A DNA stretch of 64,000 bases, taken from assembly GCF_014138625.1 (NCBI RefSeq), contig NZ_JACJHY010000005.1:62001-126000 (forward strand). Reading direction: 5' to 3'. Source of the DNA: Aminobacter ciceronei (lineage in GTDB: Bacteria > Pseudomonadota > Alphaproteobacteria > Rhizobiales > Rhizobiaceae). Below are positions 17,298 to 24,686 of the stretch, piece by piece. How positions within the stretch are numbered: position 1 is the first letter of the stretch; each line of letters starts with the position of its first letter. The position numbers were made by a program, and so were the translations under genes. The notes under the pieces are model-generated. The model made no database searches, was not told the DNA's origin, and was given only the letters and a program-made list of their open reading frames with translations.

Positions 17298-17471
17298 TCA
17301 ATTGCGGTCGGTACGGCGGGCGTCGAAACGGTCGGGCCAGCCGATATCCTTGCGGATGCTTGTCGGCAGAGAATTCATGAGGCGCTCGGTGCGGATCTCA
17401 TTGTGCATGGTCCTGACCTTGCCAGCATAATGCCTGATGGTGCGAAAGATGACAGGCGTAAACGTGTTCAT
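17298..17471 (-). CDS. DUF1127 family small protein
   Basis: The 57-residue basic peptide starts at an ATG with a near-perfect Shine-Dalgarno (AAGGAGG, 8 bases away). The C-terminal half LMNSLPTSIRKDIGWPDRFDARR is typical of DUF1127, with its conserved L-x-D-I-G-x-x-R-like ending. DUF1127 proteins are abundant small alphaproteobacterial peptides, and some bind RNA and link to phosphate and RNA turnover. It is followed closely by the DJ-1 gene. An inverted repeat 44-67 bases upstream could control it. Confidence 0.8.
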   Translation of the reverse strand: MNTFTPVIFRTIRHYAGKVRTMHNEIRTERLMNSLPTSIRKDIGWPDRFDARRTDRN

Positions 17472-17514
17472 GGCGGGTCCTCCTTATCTTGTACGGGAGG
17501 AGTATCGCACACCC

Positions 17515-17538
17515 CTCCTGACAGCAGTCTGTCAGGAG
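17515..17538. promoter_or_regulatory. Inverted repeat, candidate operator (copy 2)
   Basis: The 9-bp arms CTCCTGACA / TGTCAGGAG with spacer GCAGTC are identical in arms and spacing to copy 1 at 16642. It lies 44 bases upstream of the DUF1127 start and 29 bases past the SDR stop. No T-run follows. Confidence 0.55.
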
Positions 17539-17566
17539 CACGCGGTCGTCCGCGACTATGTTTCCG

Positions 17567-18352
17567 TCAGGCTTTGGCAGCAACCGTGCCGTTGAGCGCG
17601 AGGCGCCCGCCATCGGCGAAAATCGTCTGCCCGGTGATGTAGGAAGCATCGTCGGAAGCGAGGAAAGCGGCGATGGAAGCGATCTCTTCAGGTTCGCCGA
17701 TGCGGCCGAGCGGGGTGCGCGACAGGATGCGGGCCTTGGCCACCGGATCGGCCTTGGCACGGGCCAGCATGTCGGTCGAGATCGAGCCGGGGCCGATGGC
17801 GTTGACGCGGATGCCATAGGGCGCGAGGCCGAGCGCCATCACCGTCGTCAGCTGGCCGACACCGCCCTTGGACACGGCATAGGGCACCTGGTCGGGATGG
17901 GCGACGACCGAATTGATCGACGACATGTTGATGATCGTGCCCGCGGGCCCGCCTGCCTTGACCCTGTCGGCCATGATGCGGGCGACGGCCTGGCCGGCTA
18001 GAAAAGCACCCTTGAGATTGACCCTCAGCACGCGGTCGAAATCGTCTTCGGCAAGGTCGAGGAAACTGACCTGGTGGTCGATGCCGGCATTGTTGACCAG
18101 CACGTCGATGTCGCCGAAGGCGTCGATGGTCGAAGCGACGAGATTGTGGACGTCGAGGCGCTTGCCGACATCGGCGCGAACGAACCGCGCCTCGCCGAGC
18201 TTTTCCAGATCGCGCTCTGCGGCATTGCCCTCTTCCTGGTCGATGTCGGCGATGACGACACGCGCGCCCTCGCGCAGGAAGCGCTCGGCGATGGCATGGC
18301 CGATGCCCCTGGCGCCGCCGGTGATGATCGCCGTCTTGCCGTCGAGCTTCAT
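17567..18352 (-). CDS. Short-chain dehydrogenase/reductase (SDR)
   Basis: The 261-residue NAD(P)-dependent oxidoreductase is a classical SDR. It has the Rossmann glycine motif GGARGIG near residue 13, DIDQ after the second strand, VNNAGID near 90, a catalytic serine in MSSINS and the catalytic YAVSK. PLGRIGEPEEIA near the end is typical of 3-oxoacyl-ACP reductase-like SDRs and glucose or sorbitol dehydrogenases. The acidic DID after strand two suggests NAD preference. The substrate is unknown. The inverted repeat at 17515 lies just past its stop. Confidence 0.87.
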   Translation of the reverse strand: MKLDGKTAIITGGARGIGHAIAERFLREGARVVIADIDQEEGNAAERDLEKLGEARFVRADVGKRLDVHNLVASTIDAFGDIDVLVNNAGIDHQVSFLDLAEDDFDRVLRVNLKGAFLAGQAVARIMADRVKAGGPAGTIINMSSINSVVAHPDQVPYAVSKGGVGQLTTVMALGLAPYGIRVNAIGPGSISTDMLARAKADPVAKARILSRTPLGRIGEPEEIASIAAFLASDDASYITGQTIFADGGRLALNGTVAAKA

Positions 18353-18454
18353 TGTCCGCTCCTGCCCTTGTCGCCGGAAAGGCGAATCCAGTGGCGGACA
18401 CTGGCGGGAAGGCCGGGCGCGGTCAACGGGGATGGGTGACGACCGCCGTCCTGC

Positions 18455-19105
18455 TCAGCCGCCCGATGCGGCGATGAAGACCGCCAACTGAGCGTCGAAG
18501 GCGCGCTCGTATGCGGGGCGGGCCTGGCCGCGGGCGACATAGGCGGCGAGGTTTGGATAATCCTCGACGATGCCGTCCCCCTCCAGCCGGCGCAGCACCA
18601 TGACCATCATGAGGTCGCCGGCGCTGAACGCGCCGTCGAGCCACTCGGCTTCGCCAAGCCTGTCGGAAAGCTGGTCCATCCGGACACGGATGCGATCCTT
18701 GAGCATGGGGATGCGTTCTTCGAGCCAGGGCTTGTCGCCTTCCAGGAAAGGCGCCTGTTCGAGCTCGACGATCGGTGGCTCGACAGTGTTCAGCGCGGCG
18801 AACATCCAGGTGATGGCGCGCGCCCGGGCGTTGGCTTCGCTGGGCAGCAGCCCGGCATGGCGCTCGGCGATGTGGAAGATGATCGAGCCCGACTCGAACA
18901 GGACGAGGTCGCCTTCCTCATATGTCGGGATCTGCCCGAAGGGATGACGCGCCAGATGCGCCGGCTGCTTCATCGCCTTGAACGACACCAGACGGACGTC
19001 GTAAGGCTGGCCCACCTCCTCGAGCGCCCAGCGCACGCGCATGTCGCGCGCCAGGCCCATGCCCTGGTCGGGCGAGGCCTCAAAAGCGGTGATGGTGGGG
19101 ATCAT
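18455..19105 (-). CDS. Glutathione S-transferase family protein
   Basis: The 216-residue cytosolic enzyme has a thioredoxin-like N-terminal domain (RVRWALEEVGQPYDVRLV, then QIPTYEEGDLVLFESGSIIFHIAE, which contains the conserved cis-proline and the ES glutathione-binding pair). An all-helical C-terminal domain follows. It should conjugate or reduce substrates with glutathione. The start was set at the ATG at 19105, where the strand-helix pattern of the family begins; 35 upstream codons read as non-family sequence. It stands about 100 bases upstream of the SDR gene on the same strand. Confidence 0.87.
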   Translation of the reverse strand: MIPTITAFEASPDQGMGLARDMRVRWALEEVGQPYDVRLVSFKAMKQPAHLARHPFGQIPTYEEGDLVLFESGSIIFHIAERHAGLLPSEANARARAITWMFAALNTVEPPIVELEQAPFLEGDKPWLEERIPMLKDRIRVRMDQLSDRLGEAEWLDGAFSAGDLMMVMVLRRLEGDGIVEDYPNLAAYVARGQARPAYERAFDAQLAVFIAASGG

Positions 19106-19296
19106 CGGCAGGCTCCGGGTTGGTGCATATCCTTGCTTGGTGCCTCCAGAGGACGAATGGCAGGCAGGGTTTCCGACAGGCGCCCGAAATTTCTTCGACA
19201 GACGTGGCAAGTTTCACAATGAAATCAGTAATGTATTTCCCGTATTCCGTTTCGACCATCCAGCACGGCTAGTCAGCCAACACCAAAGGCGCCCTT

Positions 19297-19518
19297 GTGA
19301 CCGATGACAGGCCTGCCGCTCTGCCAAGCGGTGAAGGCGCCAAGGAGTTCGATGCCGCTGCGTGGGTGGGTGAGCCGGACAACCGAACCAACGATGAATT
19401 CATGGTGGCACGCGCCAAAGTCACGTTCTGGATGTTTGTTCTTATGACATGTGGGTTGGCTATTTACGTCACTGCACGGCTGGCCCTTCGAATTGTAGAG
19501 CTTCTGTACCAAGCTTGA
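19297..19518 (+). CDS. Small hypothetical membrane protein
   Basis: The 73-residue product is not recognised. It begins at a GTG, has a polar N-terminal 40 residues and one transmembrane segment (WMFVLMTCGLAIYVTARLAL, about 45-64), and ends shortly after. The hydrophobic segment with flanking charges looks like a real small membrane protein. No strong Shine-Dalgarno is visible. Confidence 0.4.
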   Translation: MTDDRPAALPSGEGAKEFDAAAWVGEPDNRTNDEFMVARAKVTFWMFVLMTCGLAIYVTARLALRIVELLYQA

Positions 19519-19652
19519 CAAAAGCCAGCCTCCAAGCTGTCGATTGGCAGGCCACGCAATCTTGCCAGTGGGCTGGACAATGGCCGCCGCGCCCCTATGT
19601 CGGAAGGGCGGGAAGGTTACGCCGAACTGGCCACATGCGAGAGGAGCGCACA

Positions 19653-20132
19653 ATGCCAACTGCCAAGAACACGATCTGCCTGTGGTACGACAAGGATGCG
19701 GAGGCCGCGGCCCGATTCTACGCTACCGTGTTTCCCGACAGCAAGGTTACGGCCGTGCATCGCGCGCCGGGCGACTATCCCTCGGGCAAGGAGGGCGACG
19801 TGCTGACGGTCGAATTCACCGTCGCCGGCATTCCCTGCATCGGCCTCAATGGCGGCCCTGTCTTTACCCACGACGAGGCTTTCTCGTTCCAGATCGCCAC
19901 CGACGACCAGGAAGAGACCGACCGCTACTGGAACGCCATCGTCGACAATGGCGGCCAGGAAAGTGCCTGCGGCTGGTGCAAGGACAAATGGGGCCTCAAC
20001 TGGCAGATCACGCCGCGCGTGCTGACCGATGCCATGGCCGCCGGCGGCGCTGAAGCCAAGCGCGCCTTCGCGGCGATGATGGACATGAAGAAGATCGACG
20101 TCGCCGCGATAGAGGCGGCGCGGCGGGGGTGA
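19653..20132 (+). CDS. VOC superfamily protein (PhnB-like)
   Basis: The 159-residue protein resembles the PhnB/3-demethylubiquinone methyltransferase-like branch of the VOC fold. Diagnostic stretches are ICLWYDKDAEAAARFYATVFPDS at the N-terminus, GGPVFTHDEAFSF in the middle and CGWCKDKWGLNWQITPRVL in the C-terminal half. Despite the methyltransferase name, members are mostly uncharacterised and may bind small ligands. GAGGAG lies 8 bases before the chosen ATG. It stands between a small membrane-protein gene and a convergent acetyltransferase. Confidence 0.85.
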   Translation: MPTAKNTICLWYDKDAEAAARFYATVFPDSKVTAVHRAPGDYPSGKEGDVLTVEFTVAGIPCIGLNGGPVFTHDEAFSFQIATDDQEETDRYWNAIVDNGGQESACGWCKDKWGLNWQITPRVLTDAMAAGGAEAKRAFAAMMDMKKIDVAAIEAARRG

Positions 20133-20170
20133 TGCTGACGCAGTAGGGTTTGTCCAACCGGCAAGGCAGG

Positions 20171-20647
20171 TTAGCAAAGGTCCTTTTCCAGCCGGACGGC
20201 TGATGCCAGATCCGTCTGCACGGATGCGGCAAAGCGGAAGCCTGATGTCTCGTAGAACGGGCGCGCCCGTTCGCCGGCCGCGACCTCGAGCGTTTGCGCG
20301 CCGAGCGTTTTGGCGCGTCTTTCGGCTTCGGCGACAAGCCGGGTGCCGATGCCCTTGCGCCATGCTTCCGGTGCGATGAAGAGATCCTCCAGCTCGGCCC
20401 GAGCGGCGTCGTCGCCCGGAAGAACCGTCACGAAACCGACGATCTCCCCGGCCAGTTCGGCGATGGCGACATACGGCAGGTGCGCAGCCGGAACCTCCCT
20501 TGCCCCCGGCATCGCAAGCAGCGCCTCGACATGGTCTCCCCAGGCCAGCGAAGAGCGCAGCTTGAGCGCGCCGAGGGCATCCCTGTCTTCGACGCGAGCG
20601 GGTCGAATACTGACGGTCGGTCCAAATCCCTCGGCCGGTGACATCAT
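20171..20647 (-). CDS. GNAT family N-acetyltransferase
   Basis: The 158-residue acetyl-CoA-dependent acyltransferase has the GNAT A motif ELEDLFIAPEAWRKGIGTRLVAEAERRA, with the R/Q-x-x-G-x-G/A pyrophosphate-binding loop RKGIG. A C-terminal ARPFYETSGFR typical of the family follows. The substrate is unknown. The start chosen overlaps the barstar stop by the usual four bases (ATGA), so it is translationally coupled to the barstar-like gene upstream. The pairing of an acetyltransferase with an RNase-inhibitor homologue is unusual. Confidence 0.85.
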   Translation of the reverse strand: MMSPAEGFGPTVSIRPARVEDRDALGALKLRSSLAWGDHVEALLAMPGAREVPAAHLPYVAIAELAGEIVGFVTVLPGDDAARAELEDLFIAPEAWRKGIGTRLVAEAERRAKTLGAQTLEVAAGERARPFYETSGFRFAASVQTDLASAVRLEKDLC

Positions 20648-21045
20648 TCGAGCACCAGTTGGACGTCGTCCTCGGCCTCGTCTCCATCCGGGCCATGGCA
20701 CCGAATGATCTCGACCAGCCAGTCGAAGACTGTCGGGCCAATGCCGGCACGGGCATCGGCAAGCTTTTGCTTGACGTTGACCCTATTGGCTGGATGGCAC
20801 TGTGCGAGCTGGAGCTCCAACTGGCGGGCCGTCTCCGGGTGCCCGAGGTTTAGCCTCGATTTCTCGGAATGCCTCCACCTCAGCGCAATCCGCTCAGGCG
20901 TCCCGAAGCCGCCTTTCAGGATGTCGTTGAACGCGTCGAGATTGCGGCCCCAGCGATGGCCGGGGATCAGCACACGGCTGATCTCGTCGTAGAATTCTTC
21001 CAGCGAGCCGATGCGGGAGCCGTCGATCGTGTATTCGGTGGTCAC
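20644..21045 (-). CDS. Barstar family protein (RNase inhibitor homologue)
   Basis: From the GTG at 21045, preceded by GAGGT, the product has 133 residues. Residues 4-70 match the barstar fold: a first strand (YTIDGSRIGS), the helix with LEEFYDEISRVL, WGRNLDAFNDILKGGFG, then RIALRWRHSEKSR. In barstar the helix carrying the conserved Asp and the W-x-x-N/L-D-A-x-x-D segment occupies the barnase active site. A C-terminal extension of about 60 residues has no assignment. No barnase-type RNase gene is in the window, so this is an orphan inhibitor or a protein with another partner. Confidence 0.75.
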   Translation of the reverse strand: MTTEYTIDGSRIGSLEEFYDEISRVLIPGHRWGRNLDAFNDILKGGFGTPERIALRWRHSEKSRLNLGHPETARQLELQLAQCHPANRVNVKQKLADARAGIGPTVFDWLVEIIRCHGPDGDEAEDDVQLVLE

Positions 21046-21128
21046 GCGGCTACCTCGAACTGTAGAGCGGTTATCGAATGGCCGACGCGGTCGATATGCT
21101 TGCTGACATGCAAGTTCCGGAGTTCGCA

Positions 21129-21356
21129 ATGGCGGTTGAACGATCGAAACACTGGTTGATTGCGAGCGATGTCGCTGACCGGGACGGCATTGGCGTCGAA
21201 CTTTATGTCAATGGCAATCTTGTAGTTGAGATTTTCCGCGACGACACCAAGAAAACACGTGAGGTAACACTCTACGAGAAAGATGTTCCCTTGGAATATG
21301 TTGAGGAAGCCATATCAAAGTTCAAGACAGAAACTCCATGGGAATTCCTGGATTGA
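21129..21356 (+). CDS. Small hypothetical protein, low GC
   Basis: The 75-residue protein is not recognised. It is divergent from the barstar gene. The ATG at 21129 follows CGGAG by six bases; in-frame ATGs at 21078 and later are possible starts. The pattern ELYVNGNLVVEIFRDD, then KTREVTLYEKDVPLEYVEEAI, suggests a four-stranded sheet with a C-terminal helix. By hand count the gene is about 47% GC, whereas its neighbours exceed 60%, which suggests recent acquisition. The size, fold pattern and adjacency to barstar would fit an immunity protein, but this is only a guess. Confidence 0.6.
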   Translation: MAVERSKHWLIASDVADRDGIGVELYVNGNLVVEIFRDDTKKTREVTLYEKDVPLEYVEEAISKFKTETPWEFLD

Positions 21357-21395
21357 TGCAGCAGGTCGAGCAGGGCGTGTCTTTGCGTGCAAGCC

Positions 21396-21812
21396 TCACA
21401 TCTTCTCGCCAGGCAAGGCACTTGCCTGCCTGACCCAGTCGGAGAACTGGGCTTCGTCGAAGCGTCTGTCCTCGTAGATGTCGAGATAACGCACGTCGGC
21501 CTGCTTGGAGGCGCCCGGCGGCAGCGGCACAAGCTGCGCGCCCTTGAAGAAGGCGACCTTGACGTATTTGCTCATGCAGTGGAAGCCGAGGAACCAGACG
21601 TCCTTCTCCATGCCGTAGAAGGGCGAGTTCCACTTCACCGCCTTGACCACGTCGGGGACCACTGCGGTGACGAGGGCGTCGATGCGGCGGCCGACATCCT
21701 GTTTCCAGCCGGGCATGGCGTCGATGTAGGACTGGAGGACGGCGTCGCCATAACCCTTCGCGATCTGTGGATTGCCGCCCGACAACAGCTTGGGTGCCGC
21801 GTCCCTGGCCAT
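21396..21812 (-). CDS. DUF1801 domain protein
   Basis: The 138-residue protein matches the DUF1801 (YdhG-like) family. It has the characteristic VVPDVVKAVKWNSPFYGMEKDVWFLGF, KYVKVAFFKGAQL and the C-terminal DIYEDRRFDEAQFSDWVRQA. The function is unknown; a structural relation to ligand-binding folds is known for the family. The ATG shares one base with the stop of the upstream membrane-protein gene, and the pair belongs to the ArsR-led operon. Confidence 0.85.
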   Translation of the reverse strand: MARDAAPKLLSGGNPQIAKGYGDAVLQSYIDAMPGWKQDVGRRIDALVTAVVPDVVKAVKWNSPFYGMEKDVWFLGFHCMSKYVKVAFFKGAQLVPLPPGASKQADVRYLDIYEDRRFDEAQFSDWVRQASALPGEKM

Positions 21813-22036
21813 CAGGCATGGCCCTTTGCCGCCGGCAGCGTGTCCTGTCGACCGCTGAAATAGGGCGCGAAGAACATGTAGATGCCGGTCGGGATCAGCA
21901 CGAAGAGCGGCGGCAGCGGCAGGTAGTAGTACCAATCGGGCAGGGTGGTGACGGCCATGCCGACAAAGATCGAGGCGACGACCAGGCTGAAGAGGAGCGA
22001 GGTCCAGCGATGGATGATGCGGATCACTGAGTTCAT
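21812..22036 (-). CDS. Small two-helix membrane protein
   Basis: The 74-residue product has two transmembrane helices (LLFSLVVASIFVGMAV and YYLPLPPLFVLIPTGIYMFF) separated by a short WYY loop, with a basic N-terminus (IRIIHRW). It resembles small membrane proteins found beside SRPBCC genes; the function is unknown. GGGAG precedes the ATG by nine bases; an ATG two codons upstream is too close. The stop overlaps the DUF1801 start by one base. Confidence 0.7.
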   Translation of the reverse strand: MNSVIRIIHRWTSLLFSLVVASIFVGMAVTTLPDWYYYLPLPPLFVLIPTGIYMFFAPYFSGRQDTLPAAKGHA

Positions 22037-22065
22037 TTGCATTACTCCCTGAAATCGACGTCTGC

Positions 22066-22476
22066 TCAGTCGAGCTTCGAGACGACGTTGCCCAACTGGT
22101 CGAAGAAGCGCGGCCAGCCGACTGATGCACCCTGGAAGTAGGATTTCTGGGCGGTGGTGAAGCCGCGCTGCTCCATGCGCAGGCTGGTGCCCGCCGCGGT
22201 CGGCGCAAGCGTCCATGTGACGATGCTCCTGAGGTCCTTGGTGTCCCAGCGATAGGACAAAGCGCGGTGCTCCTCGACCGTCTCGACCTCGCAATCGACC
22301 TGGCCCCAGTCGGCGGACAGTGTGAAGCGGCGGCCGGCGACAGGGATGAAGTCGTTGTTCATCAGCCATTCGGCGATGAGGTGCGGCTGGGTCAGCGCGC
22401 GCCAGAGCTTTTCCGGCGGATAGGGGAAATCGCGTTCGACCACGACCGAGCGCGTGGTTTCCATCGTTTCGGTCAT
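22066..22476 (-). CDS. SRPBCC/AHA1-like protein
   Basis: The 136-residue START-like protein of the Activator of Hsp90 ATPase homologue 1 (AHSA1) family has a hydrophobic ligand-binding cavity. Motifs typical of the family are RDFPYPPEKLWRALTQPHLIAEWLM at the N-terminus and GRRFTLSADWG in the middle. It ends with GWPRFFDQLGNVV, the C-terminal helix. Its start overlaps the ArsR stop (ATGA). The ArsR-AHSA1 pair is a common bacterial arrangement in which the regulator controls its partner. The ligand is unknown. Confidence 0.88.
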   Translation of the reverse strand: MTETMETTRSVVVERDFPYPPEKLWRALTQPHLIAEWLMNNDFIPVAGRRFTLSADWGQVDCEVETVEEHRALSYRWDTKDLRSIVTWTLAPTAAGTSLRMEQRGFTTAQKSYFQGASVGWPRFFDQLGNVVSKLD

Positions 22477-22796
22477 TGGTCCATCCTCTTGAGTAAATTG
22501 TCGAGATCGTCGAAGCGGTCGTTCCAGAAGCCGGACATTTCGGACGTCCAGTCGATCAGCGTCCGCAGCGCATCGCGCTCGACGCTGTAATAGGTGTAGC
22601 GGCCCTGCTGCCGGTCGCGCACAAGTCCGGCCGTCTTCAGGATCTTCAGATGCTTGGAGACCACCGGCTGAGAGACACCGGCCTCGCCCAGCAGGCCGAC
22701 AACGGTGGTATCGCCATTGCGGCAGAGACGCTCGAACAGCCCGCGGCGTGTCGGATCGGAAAGCGCGCGAAAGATCGCGTCCTGGGGTTCGGTCAT
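22473..22796 (-). CDS. ArsR family transcriptional regulator
   Basis: The 107-residue winged-helix repressor is a typical ArsR member: DAIFRALSDPTRRGLFERL at the N-terminus, then the recognition helix VSQPVVSKHLKILKTAGLVRDRQQGR and a beta-wing ending YYSVE. The metal site CVC is absent, so it probably does not sense arsenic or cadmium; this type is common with AHSA1 partners. It leads a four-gene operon. A perfect 18-bp-arm inverted repeat begins four bases upstream of its start, which strongly suggests autoregulation. Confidence 0.9.
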   Translation of the reverse strand: MTEPQDAIFRALSDPTRRGLFERLCRNGDTTVVGLLGEAGVSQPVVSKHLKILKTAGLVRDRQQGRYTYYSVERDALRTLIDWTSEMSGFWNDRFDDLDNLLKRMDQ

Positions 22797-22800
22797 GAGT

Positions 22801-22844
22801 CATACCCAAATGGCTATGAGTTAATGCATAGCCATTTGGGTATG
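22801..22844 (-). promoter_or_regulatory. ArsR operator: long perfect inverted repeat
   Basis: Two perfect 18-bp arms (22801-22818 and 22827-22844; arm CATACCCAAATGGCTATG) flank an 8-nt spacer. It begins four bases upstream of the ArsR start codon. The arms are AT-richer than the surroundings. Besides an operator, the transcript would fold into a strong hairpin right over the ribosome-binding region. Confidence 0.75.
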
Positions 22845-22932
22845 GGATTGTCAATATGGGATAGAAATGTCATGCCGCCGCCCATGTCGGCGGCGGCGAT
22901 CTGCGTCGGAATAGGCTGGCCCCTGAGCCAGA

Positions 22933-24618
22933 TCAGCCTTGTGGTGACGCGGTCTCGACGTCTTCGATGTCGTAGGCCTCGACAAGCTCGGGCTCGGCCT
23001 CGGCATAGACGGCGGTGGGCGTGACGAGGTCTTTCAGGCTGCCGCCCGAACCATCCATGCCGGCGGCGGCCAGGAGCGCGTCGACAAGCGGCTTGTTGCC
23101 GGTGAATCGCAGCAGCTGGTCTGCGAGGTCGCCGGCGCCGGAGCGGTTGGCGCCGTCGCTGCCGGAGCGACCGGCGGAGAAGCCCTGAGTGTCGAACACG
23201 CGGATGCTCTCGATGCGGCTGGCCGGCTCCATCAGTGCCTTCAGCGCCTCCGGCAGCATGCTGATGCGAGCCTGCGTCAGCTCGAACTGGATCATCTTGT
23301 CGGACAGCGTGTTGGAGGCTTCGTTGCGCGCCCGGATGGTCTGGGCGTGGGCTTCGCCCTCGACCTGGATGCCTTCGGCGCGCACCTTCATCGCCTCGGC
23401 ACTGGCGCGGGCCTCGACGAGGGTCGCCTCGGCCCGGTCCTCGGCCGCGGCCTTCTCGGCGGTGGCGCTGACGGTGACGGTGATGGCTTCGGATTCGGCC
23501 GCTTCCTGTGCCTGCAAGATGGCGATCTGGCGGTTACGGTCGGCGATTTCGCGCTCGCGCGCCGTCTGCACCTTTTCGTGGGCGGCGACGCTGAGCGCCT
23601 CGGCCTCGCGGGCCTTGGCCTCGGCGCGCAAGGTCTCCTCGCTCTTCTTGGCAATGGCCACCGCCATGGTCTGGCGGCTCAGCTCGACGTCGCGCTCGGA
23701 GTTGATGCGGGCCTCTTCCTTGGCCTTGCTGGCCGCTGCCGAACGCTCGGCGATCTCGCGCTCGCGCTCGATCTGGGCGCTCTGCTCGGCAAGCTTGGCG
23801 TCTTCCTCGGCCTTGGCCTTTTCGGCGCGGGTCAGCGCCTCCTTGTTGGCGACGTCGCGCTGCTGGTCGAGGCGGGCCTCTTCTTCCTGGCGCTTGAGCG
23901 CGAAGCGCTGCTTGGCGGCGGTCATGTCCTGCTCGGCGATCGCCACTTCGGTCTGGCGGGTGATTTCGTTGCGCTCCTTGCGGCGCTGCTCGGTAATGAT
24001 GGTGAGCTTGGCCAGGCCGACGGCGTCGAACGCGTTGGTTTCGTTGAAGAACTCCTTCGGCGTCTGGTCGAGGCCGGTGAGGCTGACTGATTCCAGCTCG
24101 AGGCCGTTGGAGCGCAAGTCGGTCTCGACAGCGTCCTGCACTGCCTTGACGAAGTCGGAGCGGCTCTCGTGCAACTGGTCGAGCGTGTTGCGGGCCGCCA
24201 CCGAGCGCAGCGCATCGACCAGCTTCGCTTCGACCAGGTCCTGGATTGCCTTGGGGTCGTTGACCCGGTCACCCAGCGTCTGGGCGGCCAGGCCGATGCC
24301 GTCGTCGGTGCCGTCGACGCGGACGTAGAACTCGGCGCGGATGTCGACGCGCATGCGGTCGGCAGTGATGAAGGCGTCCTCGCGGCGGCGATCGACCACC
24401 AGCTTGACGGTGTTGAGCTTGACCCGCGCCAGCGCATGGACGACCGGCAGGATGAGCGCGCCGCCGTCCTTGACGACGCGGCGGCCGCCGACGCCGGTGC
24501 GGACGAAGGCCTCATCGCGCTCGGCGCGGTGGTAGAGCCGGCCGAAGGTGAAGCCGATGGCGGCGACGACGACCGCTGTTATGGCGGCCCAGATCAGGAA
24601 TTCCTGGATAGCTTCCAA
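22933..24618 (-). CDS. Flotillin-like SPFH/band-7 protein (YqiK family)
   Basis: The 561-residue inner-membrane protein has one N-terminal transmembrane helix (FLIWAAITAVVVAAIGFTF). An SPFH domain follows (GGRRVVKDGGALILPVVHALARVKL, then VDIRAEFYVRV), and then a long alanine/glutamate-rich coiled coil (about residues 220-460), the flotillin hallmark. Flotillins organise membrane microdomains and influence fluidity and stress. The start is a TTG with AGGAG nearby. It is the last gene of an operon with a YqiJ homologue and a PspA-like gene, the usual yqiJK-type setting. Confidence 0.87.
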   Translation of the reverse strand: MEAIQEFLIWAAITAVVVAAIGFTFGRLYHRAERDEAFVRTGVGGRRVVKDGGALILPVVHALARVKLNTVKLVVDRRREDAFITADRMRVDIRAEFYVRVDGTDDGIGLAAQTLGDRVNDPKAIQDLVEAKLVDALRSVAARNTLDQLHESRSDFVKAVQDAVETDLRSNGLELESVSLTGLDQTPKEFFNETNAFDAVGLAKLTIITEQRRKERNEITRQTEVAIAEQDMTAAKQRFALKRQEEEARLDQQRDVANKEALTRAEKAKAEEDAKLAEQSAQIEREREIAERSAAASKAKEEARINSERDVELSRQTMAVAIAKKSEETLRAEAKAREAEALSVAAHEKVQTAREREIADRNRQIAILQAQEAAESEAITVTVSATAEKAAAEDRAEATLVEARASAEAMKVRAEGIQVEGEAHAQTIRARNEASNTLSDKMIQFELTQARISMLPEALKALMEPASRIESIRVFDTQGFSAGRSGSDGANRSGAGDLADQLLRFTGNKPLVDALLAAAGMDGSGGSLKDLVTPTAVYAEAEPELVEAYDIEDVETASPQG

Positions 24619-24686
24619 AGTCCGCTCCTATTGTAATGTGCAGCCGGCGGCTTTGCCGGCCAGGAAAACCAGTCCTTCAGGCGATC

